From: Paenarthrobacter sp. PH39-S1
Lineage (GTDB): Bacteria; Actinomycetota; Actinomycetes; Actinomycetales; Micrococcaceae
Assembly: GCF_030063245.1 (NCBI RefSeq)
Contig: NZ_JASISR010000006.1
Location: 62,001-126,000 of the forward strand
Length of the DNA stretch: 64,000 nt
Direction of reading: 5' to 3'
The stretch's first letter is position 1; each line of letters starts with the position of its first letter. Shown piece after piece: positions 42,553 through 51,092 of this stretch. The translations under genes and the position numbers were made by a program. Below the pieces are notes generated by a model that had not been told where the DNA came from, made no database searches, and saw only the letters and a list, made by a program, of their open reading frames with translations.

Positions 42553-44250
42553 ATGAATACGAGAATGTCAGACCCTCAGGAAAACCCCTCTGAACAGCCA
42601 CGTGCCGCGCGGCCCGGAGGGCAGCCGGGCGAAGGCCAGCCGGGCGTGCCGTCCCGCACCGTCGCCCCCGCGGCCTTGGAACTGCGGCAACTGCCCGGCA
42701 GCGAACGGGAGGCAGTGGCCGGCGTAGCACCCGCGGCTGCGCGCCCGCTGCATCCGGCTTCCCAAGTGGACGCCACCGTGGTCCTGCGACGACGTGCGGA
42801 GCCAGGCGGCGAAGCGTTCAGCTCACCGCAGGATGCGCAGGCCATGGCCAGCGCATACGGTGCCGCGCCGGAGGATCTTGATCTGGTCACCTCAACCCTC
42901 AGTTCGCTCGGCGCAACAGTGCTTGAAAGCGACGCTCCGTCCCGACGGGTCCGGGTATCCGGCACGGCAGAGGTCATGTCCCGCATCTTCGGCACGGAAC
43001 TGAACCAGGTGGACGTCGCTGGTCCGGCCGGCCAGACCGAAAGCCACCGCCAGCGCACCGGCATGTTAAGTGTTCCGGTCAATCTGGACGGTGTGGTCAC
43101 CGCCGTGCTCGGATTGGACGACAGGCCCCAGTCGCGCACGCTCTTCCGGGTCGCTCCCGCCGCCGCGCAGGCCGTCTCCTATACACCGCTGGATCTGGGC
43201 CGCGTCTACAACTTTCCGAAGGACTTCGACGGCACGGGGCAGAGCATTGCCATCATCGAGCTTGGCGGCGGCTATGAGCAGGCCGACCTGGACACCTACT
43301 TCGCGACCTTGGGGATCCCCGGTCCATCGGTGCGCGCCGTCGGCGTGGACGGTGCCGTCAACCGTCCCGGCCAGGACCCGTCGGGCGCGGATGGAGAGGT
43401 CCTGTTGGATATTGAAGTGGCAGGAGCGTTAGCGCCCGGAGCACAGATTGTCGTGTATTTCGCACCGAACACGGACGCCGGTTTTCTGGATGCCGTCAGC
43501 GTGGCAGCGCACGCCGTGCCCGCCCCGGCAGCTATCAGCATCAGCTGGGGCCAAAGCGAAGACGCCTGGACCGGACAGGCCAGAAACGCTCTGGATCAGG
43601 CACTGCAGGATGCGGCCCTGCTGGGCGTGACGGTCACGGCGGCGGCTGGCGACGACGGCAGCACCGACAGGGCAGCGGACAGCGCCGCCCATGTCGACTT
43701 CCCCGCTTCCAGCCCGCACGCGCTGGCCTGCGGCGGCACCCGGCTGGACGCCTCCCCGGGCACTGGTAAGGTCAACTCGGAAACGGTGTGGAACAACGGA
43801 GCCACTGGGGGAGCCACCGGCGGCGGAGTCAGCCGCAGTTTTGGTCTGCCCGACTGGCAGGGCAGCGTAGGGGTCCCGGCTCCGGCCGGGAAAGCGGGAC
43901 GCGGAGTTCCGGATGTATCCGCCGTAGCGGATCCGCAAACCGGGTACCGCGTCCGGGTGGACGGCAAGGATATGGTGATCGGCGGGACCAGCGCCGTGTC
44001 ACCCCTGTGGGCGGCGCTTATTGCCAGGCTGGCACAGGCTGCCGGGCACGGACTAGGCCTGGTGCAGCCTGCGCTCTACGGCAAGACCGGGCATGGAGCC
44101 GTTCCGGCCGGCTTCAGGGACATCGTCAGCGGCAACAACGGAGCCTTCGCGGCGGGGCCGGGCTGGGATGCCTGCACCGGTCTCGGCGTACCTGACGGTG
44201 CTGGGATTCTGGCTGTGCTGATTCCCGGAAAACGGACTCCCGGAAAGTGA
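42553..44250 (+). CDS. Sedolisin-type serine-carboxyl peptidase (S53)
   Basis: The 565-aa protein has an activation prodomain (about 60-190, ending VLGLDDRPQSRTLFR) and a subtilisin-fold catalytic domain. Catalytic Glu and Asp lie in GEVLLDIEVAGAL near residues 280-286. The oxyanion Asp is in AAGDDGSTD near 365, and the nucleophile Ser is in GGTSAVSPLWA near 478. DGAGI near the C-terminus is the calcium-site region. No signal peptide is visible, which is common for prokaryotic S53 proteins. It works best at acid pH in known relatives. The gene end is duplicated downstream. Confidence 0.92.
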   Translation: MNTRMSDPQENPSEQPRAARPGGQPGEGQPGVPSRTVAPAALELRQLPGSEREAVAGVAPAAARPLHPASQVDATVVLRRRAEPGGEAFSSPQDAQAMASAYGAAPEDLDLVTSTLSSLGATVLESDAPSRRVRVSGTAEVMSRIFGTELNQVDVAGPAGQTESHRQRTGMLSVPVNLDGVVTAVLGLDDRPQSRTLFRVAPAAAQAVSYTPLDLGRVYNFPKDFDGTGQSIAIIELGGGYEQADLDTYFATLGIPGPSVRAVGVDGAVNRPGQDPSGADGEVLLDIEVAGALAPGAQIVVYFAPNTDAGFLDAVSVAAHAVPAPAAISISWGQSEDAWTGQARNALDQALQDAALLGVTVTAAAGDDGSTDRAADSAAHVDFPASSPHALACGGTRLDASPGTGKVNSETVWNNGATGGATGGGVSRSFGLPDWQGSVGVPAPAGKAGRGVPDVSAVADPQTGYRVRVDGKDMVIGGTSAVSPLWAALIARLAQAAGHGLGLVQPALYGKTGHGAVPAGFRDIVSGNNGAFAAGPGWDACTGLGVPDGAGILAVLIPGKRTPGK

Positions 44251-44326
44251 TCAGCAGCCCGCCGACCCGCCTGCCCTGGTCCCGCAGCCACTCTCCCGGA
44301 AAGAGATCAGCAGCCCGCCGACCCGC
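44237..44326 (+). repeat. 34-bp direct repeat spanning the S53 gene end
   Basis: Copies 44237-44270 and 44293-44326 (ctcccggaaag...) differ at one base. The first copy includes the stop codon of the S53 gene. The second supplies the left arm of the terminator hairpin. The duplication looks recent. Confidence 0.85.
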
Positions 44327-44349
44327 TCTTTGTTATGGCGGGTCGGCGG
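44315..44349 (+). terminator. Hairpin terminator after the S53 peptidase gene
   Basis: Arms 44315-44326 (ccgccgacccgc) and 44338-44349 (gcgggtcggcgg) pair perfectly over 12 bp with an 11-nt loop. There is no long T run, as usual in high-GC actinobacteria. The upstream duplicate copy offers an alternative left arm. Confidence 0.75.
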
Positions 44350-44452
44350 ACCGCTGAGGTCCTGTCTCATTCCGGCAGGGTTCCATTCCGGTAGGTTCTA
44401 TCCGTTACGGCCATGCTCGGTACCGGTTTTCCGGCACCGTTATGCCAGCGTT

Positions 44453-44620
44453 TTATTCCGTGGCGCCGATCAGGCATTCTTTCAGGTTGACCGCCTCGGC
44501 AACCTTCAGCTCAACGACCAAGCGGCCGCCGCCCTCAAGCGGGACACGCATAATGAGGCTGCGGCCCTCTTTTGTAACTTCCATCGGACCATCGCCGGTT
44601 CTGGGTTTCATCGCCGCCAT
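44453..44620 (-). CDS. DUF3117 small conserved actinobacterial protein
   Basis: A 55-codon frame encodes MAAMKPRTGDGPMEVTKEGR, then a strand-rich middle VPLEGGGRLVVEL and EAVNLKECLIGATE. The N-terminal 20 residues are the nearly invariant signature of DUF3117 proteins of Actinobacteria. ATG 44620 follows gggaag on the minus strand. It lies downstream of the mannosyltransferase/tag/DivIVA block, the same neighbourhood as Rv1211 next to tagA in Mycobacterium. Function is unknown. Confidence 0.93.
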   Translation of the reverse strand: MAAMKPRTGDGPMEVTKEGRSLIMRVPLEGGGRLVVELKVAEAVNLKECLIGATE

Positions 44621-44824
44621 AAGGACTTCCCTTCACATTATGCGGGCGCTGGTCTCTTTGCAGATCCCCCGACCGCGAGGTAACGTCAGCCGCGCCGCCG
44701 TATGACGGGCCGTGCGGTTGGGGCAATCCGGTCTGCCCTTGTTCGTTCGCTCACACCATTATCCTGTAGAACAGGGTGCGGTGCTAATCGCAGCTCCCGG
44801 CGATGGACCATCCGGGGCGCGGAT

Positions 44825-46228
44825 CTACGGCGGATAGTCTCCCCCGCCGGGCAGCTGCGCCCACGCCCATAGCCAGGTCACCCAGACAATCTGCAGCAGG
44901 ATAAAAAGCGCCACCACCGTAACCCGATAGGCGCGGGAGCGGGACACGAGGGCGGCGGCCAGGGCCAGCGGAAAGAGCGGGAGGAGCATACGGAAGGTGC
45001 TGGTCTGTGGCTGCAGGACAGCGATAATGTAGCCGAAATACGCCACGCACCACAGCTGCAGATCCGTGCCGATGGTCCGGACCGCCCGGGAATTGATAGA
45101 CAGCGCAAAAAGCAGCACCAAGATGACGGGGGCGACCAGGCCCAGCACGGGGCCGAACAGCTGACGGCCGGTGTCGAACCACGGCGCAACCAGCACCAGA
45201 GAAGACCCGCGCCAGGCCGTTTCGGTGTCGGTATAGGCCTTCATCTCTCCGGTTGCAGCCCAGGCAATCAGTGGCCAGGCCACCGCGGAAAGTCCGCTCA
45301 CCAGCAGCAGCACCATGCCCCTGAGAAGCTCCGGACGCCTGACCGGCTCCGTTTTCCGGCGGAACAGGCGCAGGAGCAGGTGAACAAGGACGACGGCGGC
45401 GAAGGGCACGCCAGCCGGTCGCGAAAGACACATCAACAGGACCACAGGGACGGCCCAGAGGTAACGCTGCCGGACCAGCAGATACAGCGCGGACGCCAGC
45501 AGGAGCGTGCTGAGCGCTTCAGCATAGGGCACCTGCAGGACGGGGGAAATCGGGAACGTGACGAAGAAAACGACGCCCCACATCGCCGTCGCCACCGAAG
45601 CGAACCGACGGAAGAGCCGGTAGATCACCAGCGCCGCGCCGAGCCCGGCGAGCAAGGAAACCGTGGGTGCCAGCACCAGCCATCCGAGCCCTGTCACCGC
45701 ACTTAAACCGCGGACCAGAAGGGGGTACAGCGGGAAAAACGCCCACGGATTCTGCTGTGCTACCCCGGCAGCGTCACGCGGGATCGTCTGCGGATAGCCG
45801 TTGTCAAAGATGCCCTTGTACCAGGTGCTGTCCCAAATACCCACGAAGTGCAGGTAATCCGGGTGCGCCGGACCCCAGGGGCTGGCTCCCTGATGCAGTG
45901 AAACCGCTTCGAAGATGCCATAGGAGACGAACCGTGCAGCAAGATAGATCAACGTGATCTGCAGCCACCAGGGCCTGCGCCGTACGGCCGCACCGAGTCG
46001 CTGGGCCTGCTGCCAGAGCGTGTCATTGATCGTCGGCACGGCGGACCTTTCCCGGGAGGCTGCGTCCGGTGGCTGCAATCCGTCGCCCACGGGCGGCGTC
46101 CCCGTACCGGGTGCCGTGACCGTCCGTCGAGCCGCCGCGGGTGCTGCCACGGGTACAGGTGTCCCGGCGGTACCTTGCGCAGTCACGGCTCGGGGCTGCG
46201 GGCCCCGAGCACCGTCGGGGCTAGGCAT
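44825..46228 (-). CDS. PIG-V/GT-C type mannosyltransferase-like membrane protein
   Basis: The protein of about 467 aa has a disordered Pro/Ala-rich cytoplasmic start (about 1-85) and then about 10-12 membrane helices. FVGIWDSTWYKGIFDNGYPQ near residue 130, with the conserved WD, is the GT-C luminal loop acting as catalytic base region in the PIG-V family, and NPWAFFPLYPLLVRGL follows. It likely transfers mannose from a polyprenyl carrier to a lipoglycan or glycoprotein. ATG 46228 overlaps the truncated tag end by 8 nt. Upstream in-frame starts lie inside the tag gene and are not needed. Confidence 0.8.
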   Translation of the reverse strand: MPSPDGARGPQPRAVTAQGTAGTPVPVAAPAAARRTVTAPGTGTPPVGDGLQPPDAASRERSAVPTINDTLWQQAQRLGAAVRRRPWWLQITLIYLAARFVSYGIFEAVSLHQGASPWGPAHPDYLHFVGIWDSTWYKGIFDNGYPQTIPRDAAGVAQQNPWAFFPLYPLLVRGLSAVTGLGWLVLAPTVSLLAGLGAALVIYRLFRRFASVATAMWGVVFFVTFPISPVLQVPYAEALSTLLLASALYLLVRQRYLWAVPVVLLMCLSRPAGVPFAAVVLVHLLLRLFRRKTEPVRRPELLRGMVLLLVSGLSAVAWPLIAWAATGEMKAYTDTETAWRGSSLVLVAPWFDTGRQLFGPVLGLVAPVILVLLFALSINSRAVRTIGTDLQLWCVAYFGYIIAVLQPQTSTFRMLLPLFPLALAAALVSRSRAYRVTVVALFILLQIVWVTWLWAWAQLPGGGDYPP

Positions 46229-46409
46229 TGCCGCGGACCCGGCAACCGTGCAGAAATCCTTCCAGACTGAGCCGCCGGAACAGGTCCCGCTCACCGCTGA
46301 CCTGGCGCCCCCACTGCACATCGTGCTTGCGCTCATATGCGGCCTTCGGGCTCATGCCGGCCCAGCCGCAACAGGCCTTTCCATCCGCCCGGACAGTCAG
46401 GACGCTCAC
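46221..46409 (-). pseudogene. tag: DNA-3-methyladenine glycosylase I, N-terminal fragment
   Basis: GTG 46409 overlaps the DivIVA-like gene stop. The 62 codons read VRADGKACCGWAGMSPKAAY, VQWGRQVSGERDLFRRLSLE and GFLHGCRV, then stop. The first 50 match the start of Tag (W.G.P..L(F)E.L.LEGF), but the enzyme normally has about 190 residues. The zinc ligands and the base-flipping domain are gone. A deletion joins the fragment almost directly to the mannosyltransferase gene. Confidence 0.78.
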
Positions 46410-46729
46410 GGCGCTGATTCCCCGCGGGGCAGCGATTCCAGCTCGGTTATGCGGGCGTCTTTGGCCGCGAGCTGGTCCCTCAGCCGGTCCAGCACCTCGT
46501 CCACCTGATCCATCCGGTAGCCACGCAATCCAAGGGAAAACCGCAGTCTGTCCACATCTTCGGGCTGCGGGATTTCCGGCAGCAGCACCGGGGGCAGATT
46601 GGCCACCGGCGCGGTAAATCCATCGTCGGCGGCGGCAGAAGTGCCGGCGGAGGCCTTGTTCAGCCCGACGACGTACGACGCTACGGCTCCGGCCACGGCA
46701 ATGGCCAGGAAGATCAGGAAATATGTCAC
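46406..46729 (-). CDS. DivIVA-domain protein
   Basis: The 107-aa protein has one N-terminal membrane helix (MTYFLIFLAIAVAGAVASYV), a linker and a short DivIVA-type segment (RLRFSLGLRGYRMDQVDEVL, DRLRDQLAAKDARITELE), which ends in coiled coil. The RGYRxxQVDxxLxxL motif is the lipid/curvature-binding signature. Such small proteins occur next to tag in many actinobacteria; they probably localise to poles or septum. The stop overlaps the tag fragment start. Confidence 0.85.
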   Translation of the reverse strand: MTYFLIFLAIAVAGAVASYVVGLNKASAGTSAAADDGFTAPVANLPPVLLPEIPQPEDVDRLRFSLGLRGYRMDQVDEVLDRLRDQLAAKDARITELESLPRGESAP

Positions 46730-46825
46730 TGACCCATGGTGCCAGATCCGGATGGTAGTTTGCTGAGGAAGGCCACCGCGAAGCAGCCCCTTCCCCGCAA
46801 ATCCGGTAATTCCCAGCGAAGCCGC

Positions 46826-47587
46826 TTACTGCCGGCCCGTCACCCCGCCGGCCAGAATCATCGCCACTGCTTCGTCCGCGGAATCCGCCAACTGGACGAT
46901 CTTCAGGTCCTTCGGCGACACCAGACCGTCCGCCACCAGGGTGCTGCCAATCCATTCCATCATCGGTCCCCAGAACTGCCTGCCGATCAGGACAATCGGG
47001 AAAGAGGTGACCTTTTGCGTCTGTACCAGCACCATTGCCTCAAAGAGTTCATCGAGCGTCCCCAGGCCGCCGGGAAGCACAATGAACCCTTGGGCGTATT
47101 TGACGAACATGGTCTTGCGGGCAAAGAAGTACCGGAAGTTGATGCCCAAATCCACCCACTCGTTCATGCCCTGCTCAAACGGAAGCTCGATCCCCAGTCC
47201 CACGGAGAGACCACCGGCCTCGCAAGCGCCCCTGTTGGCGGCTTCCATGGACCCCGGGCCGCCACCAGTGATGACGCCAATCTTCGCTTCCGCCAGCCGC
47301 CGGCCCACATCCACGCCCATTTGATAATGGACAGTGCCGGGCTTTGTGCGTGCCGATCCGAAAACGCTGACGGCTGGCCCCACATTCGCCAGCGCGCCGA
47401 ACCCTTCAACGAATTCGCTCTGGATCCGCATGACGCGCCAGGGATCGGTGTGCGTAAAGTCGCCCCCGTTGCGCGAGTCCAGCAGTCGGGCATCCGACGT
47501 CGAGCCCTGCGCCTGGTCCCGGCGGAGCTCAATAGGGCCCTTGCGGCGCGGGGACCTGCGGCGGTTCGATTCCGTTGGTGCACTCAT
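46826..47587 (-). CDS. LOG-family nucleotide 5'-monophosphate phosphoribohydrolase (TIGR00730)
   Basis: The 253-aa protein has a basic N-terminus (about 1-50) and a Rossmann domain with AVSVFGSARTKPGT, ITGGGPGSMEAANRGA and FARKTMFVKYA. The catalytic LPGGLGTLDELFE holds the Arg/Glu pair typical of the family (PGGxGTxxE). The enzyme removes ribose-5-phosphate from adenine nucleotides or cytokinins. It lies between the DivIVA-like gene and the glutamate importer genes, in a conserved neighbourhood with dapE. Confidence 0.9.
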   Translation of the reverse strand: MSAPTESNRRRSPRRKGPIELRRDQAQGSTSDARLLDSRNGGDFTHTDPWRVMRIQSEFVEGFGALANVGPAVSVFGSARTKPGTVHYQMGVDVGRRLAEAKIGVITGGGPGSMEAANRGACEAGGLSVGLGIELPFEQGMNEWVDLGINFRYFFARKTMFVKYAQGFIVLPGGLGTLDELFEAMVLVQTQKVTSFPIVLIGRQFWGPMMEWIGSTLVADGLVSPKDLKIVQLADSADEAVAMILAGGVTGRQ

Positions 47588-47714
47588 TCCCTAAGGTTAT
47601 GCCACGATCTGCGCCGTTCCGTGCAGCGATTTTCATTGTTTCTATAGCGTCACGATCTTCGCCCTGACACCCATTTGTTGTTGCTCAGCCCGTAACATTC
47701 GGTAGATTCTCCTT

Positions 47715-48470
47715 ATGACCAATGAAGCTCTTGCGCCTGCGCTCGTGGAACTGACCGCGGTTAACAAGCACTACGGTGCGTTGCATGTCCTGCAGGACAT
47801 CAATCTGGAGGTTAAACGCGGAGAAGTGGTTGTGGTCATCGGGCCCTCGGGGTCCGGGAAGTCAACCCTCTGCAGGGCCATTAATCGTCTGGAGACGATC
47901 GACGACGGCGAAATCCGTATCGATGGCAAGAAACTTCCCGCTGAAGGAAAGGAACTTGCCCGCCTGCGCGCCGACGTCGGCATGGTGTTCCAGTCCTTTA
48001 ACCTTTTCGCGCACAAAACCATTCTGGAAAATGTGACGCTTGGCCCGATCAAGGTCAAGGGCACATCCAAGGCCGAGGCTGAATCACAGGCTATGGCCCT
48101 GCTCGAACGGGTCGGCGTCGGTCATCAGGCGCAGAAATTGCCGGCGCAGCTTTCCGGCGGCCAGCAGCAGCGCGTTGCCATCGCGCGGGCCCTGGCCATG
48201 AAGCCCAAGGTCATGCTCTTTGACGAACCGACCTCGGCGCTGGATCCGGAAATGATCAATGAGGTCCTCGACGTTATGATCGGTCTGGCCAAGGAGGGCA
48301 TGACGATGATCGTCGTCACGCACGAGATGGGCTTTGCCCGGAAGGCCGCCGACAGGGTTGTCTTTATGGCCGACGGTCAGATCGTCGAAGACAGCCAGCC
48401 TGAGGACTTCTTCACCCATCCCAAGAGCGCCCGCGCCAAGGACTTCCTGTCTAAAATCCTGACGCACTGA
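47715..48470 (+). CDS. gluA: Glutamate ABC transporter ATP-binding protein
   Basis: The 251-aa ATPase powers amino-acid import. Walker A is [20 protein letters not shown] near residue 40, the Q-loop is [14 protein letters not shown], the signature is LSGGQQQR near 150 and Walker B is [14 protein letters not shown] near 171. The sequence is of the polar amino-acid (GlnQ/GluA) class. It opens the operon gluABCD. An A/T-richer promoter region is at 47640-47700 (taacat box at about 47692). Confidence 0.92.
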   Translation: MTNEALAPALVELTAVNKHYGALHVLQDINLEVKRGEVVVVIGPSGSGKSTLCRAINRLETIDDGEIRIDGKKLPAEGKELARLRADVGMVFQSFNLFAHKTILENVTLGPIKVKGTSKAEAESQAMALLERVGVGHQAQKLPAQLSGGQQQRVAIARALAMKPKVMLFDEPTSALDPEMINEVLDVMIGLAKEGMTMIVVTHEMGFARKAADRVVFMADGQIVEDSQPEDFFTHPKSARAKDFLSKILTH

Positions 48471-48568
48471 CCGACTGGACCGATCCGGCCGCCGCAGGCG
48501 CCGGACCGATCCAGTCCAAGTGAACTCGCATCGGGCCGCTGGAGTGGCCCGCCTATGAAAGGAACACC

Positions 48569-49477
48569 ATGAAGGCATTTATTGCCAAGAAGCGGCTGGG
48601 GGCCGCAGCCGTCATTGCGGCGGCAGCACTGGCGCTGACGGCCTGCGGCGGATCCGGCGGCGGCGGCGCTGCCCCGGGAGCCGACGCGAGCGCGGGGCCC
48701 TCTTACACCGTCGCCAAGGACGTTGCCCTGACGGGAAGCCCCACGTTTGACAAGATCAAGTCCAGCGGAACGGTCCGGGTCGGTGTCAAACAGGATCAGC
48801 CTGGTCTCGGATTCAAGGATGCTGCGACCGGTGAATACACCGGTTTCGACATCGAAATCGCTAAGTGGGTCGCCGCCTCGCTGGGCGTCGCCCAGGACAA
48901 AATCGAGTTCAAGCCGATCCCGTCGGCCAGCCGTGAATCCGCTATCACGAACGGCGACATCGACTACTACGTCGGCACCTACTCCATCACGGACAAGCGC
49001 AAGCAGCTGATCGATTTCGCCGGCCCGTACTTCGTCACCGGCCAGGGCCTGCTGGTGAAGAAGGACAACACGACCATCAAGAGCGAGAAGGACCTGGCCG
49101 GCAAGAACGTCTGCTCGGCCACGGGTTCAACGCCGATCCAGAACATCAAGACCAACTTTCCTGACACCAAGACCACTGAGTTTGACACCTACTCCAAGTG
49201 CATCGAGGCGCTCCGGGGTGGCCAGGTCGATGCTGTCACGACGGACCAGGCAATTCTGATCGGCTACGCAGCCCAGGAGCCGGATGCCTTCAAGGTTGTC
49301 GGTGAGCCCTTCACCACCGAAAAGTACGGCGTCGGCCTGCCCAAGGGTGACACCGCGCTGCGGACGTTCATCAACAAGGTGTTCACCGACGGCGGGGACA
49401 CCTGGAAGAAGATCTATGACAGCACGCTCGGCAAGTCCGGGACCCAGGTGGACCAGCCCAAGGTCGACCAGTACTGA
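48569..49477 (+). CDS. gluB: Glutamate-binding lipoprotein
   Basis: The 302-aa protein has a signal peptide (MKAFIAKKRLGAAAVIAAAA) ending in the lipobox LTAC, so the Cys is lipidated and the protein sits on the outside of the membrane. A Gly-rich linker follows. The binding domain (SBP_bac_3) has GTVRVGVKQDQPGLGFKD and GFDIEIAKWVAASLG. It captures glutamate for the membrane subunits. ATG 48569 follows gaaagga. Confidence 0.93.
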   Translation: MKAFIAKKRLGAAAVIAAAALALTACGGSGGGGAAPGADASAGPSYTVAKDVALTGSPTFDKIKSSGTVRVGVKQDQPGLGFKDAATGEYTGFDIEIAKWVAASLGVAQDKIEFKPIPSASRESAITNGDIDYYVGTYSITDKRKQLIDFAGPYFVTGQGLLVKKDNTTIKSEKDLAGKNVCSATGSTPIQNIKTNFPDTKTTEFDTYSKCIEALRGGQVDAVTTDQAILIGYAAQEPDAFKVVGEPFTTEKYGVGLPKGDTALRTFINKVFTDGGDTWKKIYDSTLGKSGTQVDQPKVDQY

Positions 49478-49572
49478 ATCGCTGATTGACCAACCGGTGG
49501 TCCCGGCAGCATGCAGCGGCCGGGACCACCGGTTCCACCGGCACCGGACGGAATTGAAGAAGACAGGGCATT

Positions 49573-50223
49573 GTGAACACACTTACCGACAACCTCGAGC
49601 TGTTCACGACGGGGTTTAAGAACACCGGGATCCTTTTCATCGTCTCGGCTGTTTTTGCCTTGATTCTCGGCACCATTGTTGCGGCGATGCGGGTCTCCCC
49701 CGTTCCCGCCATGCGGGCGGCCGGAACACTGTACGTTAATACCGTCCGGAACATGCCGCTGACAGTTATCCTGGCGTTCTTCGCTCTGGGCTACCCCAAG
49801 CTTGGGTTGGTGCCGGTCAATTTCATCACCGCCGCTGCCATTGGACTGTCCCTCTATACGGCCACGTACGTGGCCGAGGCGATCCGTTCCGGCATTAACA
49901 CCGTCCCCGTCGGCCAGGCGGAGGCTGCGCGGGCCATTGGCCTGCCATTTATGCAGTCCCTGACCCTGGTGATCCTGCCGCAGGCTTTCCGGTCCGTTAT
50001 TCCGCCGCTGTTCAGTGTTTTCATCGCATTGTTGAAGAACACGACTGTTGCGGCGGGCTTTTCGGTCTTGGAGGCCGGTGCCATCCGCGCGAACCTCAGT
50101 GAGCGCGGCTACCCTGCGCTCACCGGTCTGCTCTGGGTGGCGCTCATTTTTGTCATCCTGGTCATCGGCGTCCTGTCCCCGTTGCAGCGCTATTTCGAGA
50201 ACAAGTGGAGGGTTGCACGATGA
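49573..50223 (+). CDS. gluC: Glutamate ABC transporter permease
   Basis: The 216-aa protein has five membrane helices of the HisM class. The EAA loop reads VPVGQAEAARAIGLPFMQSL near residue 115-135, the contact site for GluA. GTG 49573 follows ttgaagaag. Its stop overlaps the gluD start by ATGA, so the two permeases are made together and probably form a heterodimer. Confidence 0.92.
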   Translation: MNTLTDNLELFTTGFKNTGILFIVSAVFALILGTIVAAMRVSPVPAMRAAGTLYVNTVRNMPLTVILAFFALGYPKLGLVPVNFITAAAIGLSLYTATYVAEAIRSGINTVPVGQAEAARAIGLPFMQSLTLVILPQAFRSVIPPLFSVFIALLKNTTVAAGFSVLEAGAIRANLSERGYPALTGLLWVALIFVILVIGVLSPLQRYFENKWRVAR

Positions 50224-51068
50224 CCTCGATTCTTTTTGACGCCCCCGGTCCCCGGGCACGATCCCGCAACGTGGTCCTGAGCGTCATCACCGTGCTCGTG
50301 GTGCTGGCCATTATCGGCTTCATCATCTTGCGTTTCACCGAAAGCGGCCAGTTCACTGCCGCCAAGTGGAAGATTTTCACCTTCCCGCTGGTCCAAAAGA
50401 CCATCCTGTCCAGTATCGGCGTCACGCTGAGAGCCTTCGCAGCCGCCGCCGTCGGCAGCTTGCTCTTCGGCATCCTGCTCGCCTTCGGCCGCCTCTCCGA
50501 CCACCGCTGGATCAGCCTGCCGTGTTACTGGGTGACCGAACTGCTCCGCGCCATTCCGGTCCTGATCATGATGATGATCCTGTACTACGGACTCCCGCCG
50601 TTGGGCGTGCACGGAATCACTCCCTTCACCGCCGTCGTCGTCGCCCTTATCGCCTACAACGGCTCCGTGCTCGCGGAGGTTTTCCGCGCCGGAATCGAGT
50701 CGCTGCCCAAGGGTCAAAAGGAGGCCGGATTCGCCATTGGGCTGTCCAAGGGCAAGGTTCAGCGGCTGATCCTGCTGCCGCAGGCGGTGCGCGCGATGCT
50801 GCCCGTGATCATCGCCCAACTGGTGGTCATCCTCAAGGACACGGCGCTGGGCTTCATTATTACCTTCAATGAAATCCTGTTCCAGGCCAATTATTTCGGC
50901 ACGCAGGCCCAGTACGGCTCTCCAGTGCTGCCGGCGCTGATGGTCGCCGGTGCTACTTATATCGTGTTGTGCCTACTACTGTCCGGAATCGCGAAGTGGC
51001 TGGAATGGCGACTGCGTCGCGGACCGAAGGCCATCGAGATCCAGCCGAAGGTCATGGCGGACGCCTAG
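50220..51068 (+). CDS. gluD: Glutamate ABC transporter permease
   Basis: The protein of about 282 aa has an N-terminal extension with one extra helix and then the HisM-type core. The EAA loop is LPKGQKEAGFAIGLSKGKVQ near residue 162-181. It pairs with GluC; the substrate route is glutamate by analogy with Corynebacterium gluABCD. ATG 50220 overlaps the gluC stop. The gene converges on dapE with only 24 bp between. Confidence 0.92.
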   Translation: MTSILFDAPGPRARSRNVVLSVITVLVVLAIIGFIILRFTESGQFTAAKWKIFTFPLVQKTILSSIGVTLRAFAAAAVGSLLFGILLAFGRLSDHRWISLPCYWVTELLRAIPVLIMMMILYYGLPPLGVHGITPFTAVVVALIAYNGSVLAEVFRAGIESLPKGQKEAGFAIGLSKGKVQRLILLPQAVRAMLPVIIAQLVVILKDTALGFIITFNEILFQANYFGTQAQYGSPVLPALMVAGATYIVLCLLLSGIAKWLEWRLRRGPKAIEIQPKVMADA

Positions 51069-51092
51069 GATGCCTCAGCGGAGTACTACACT

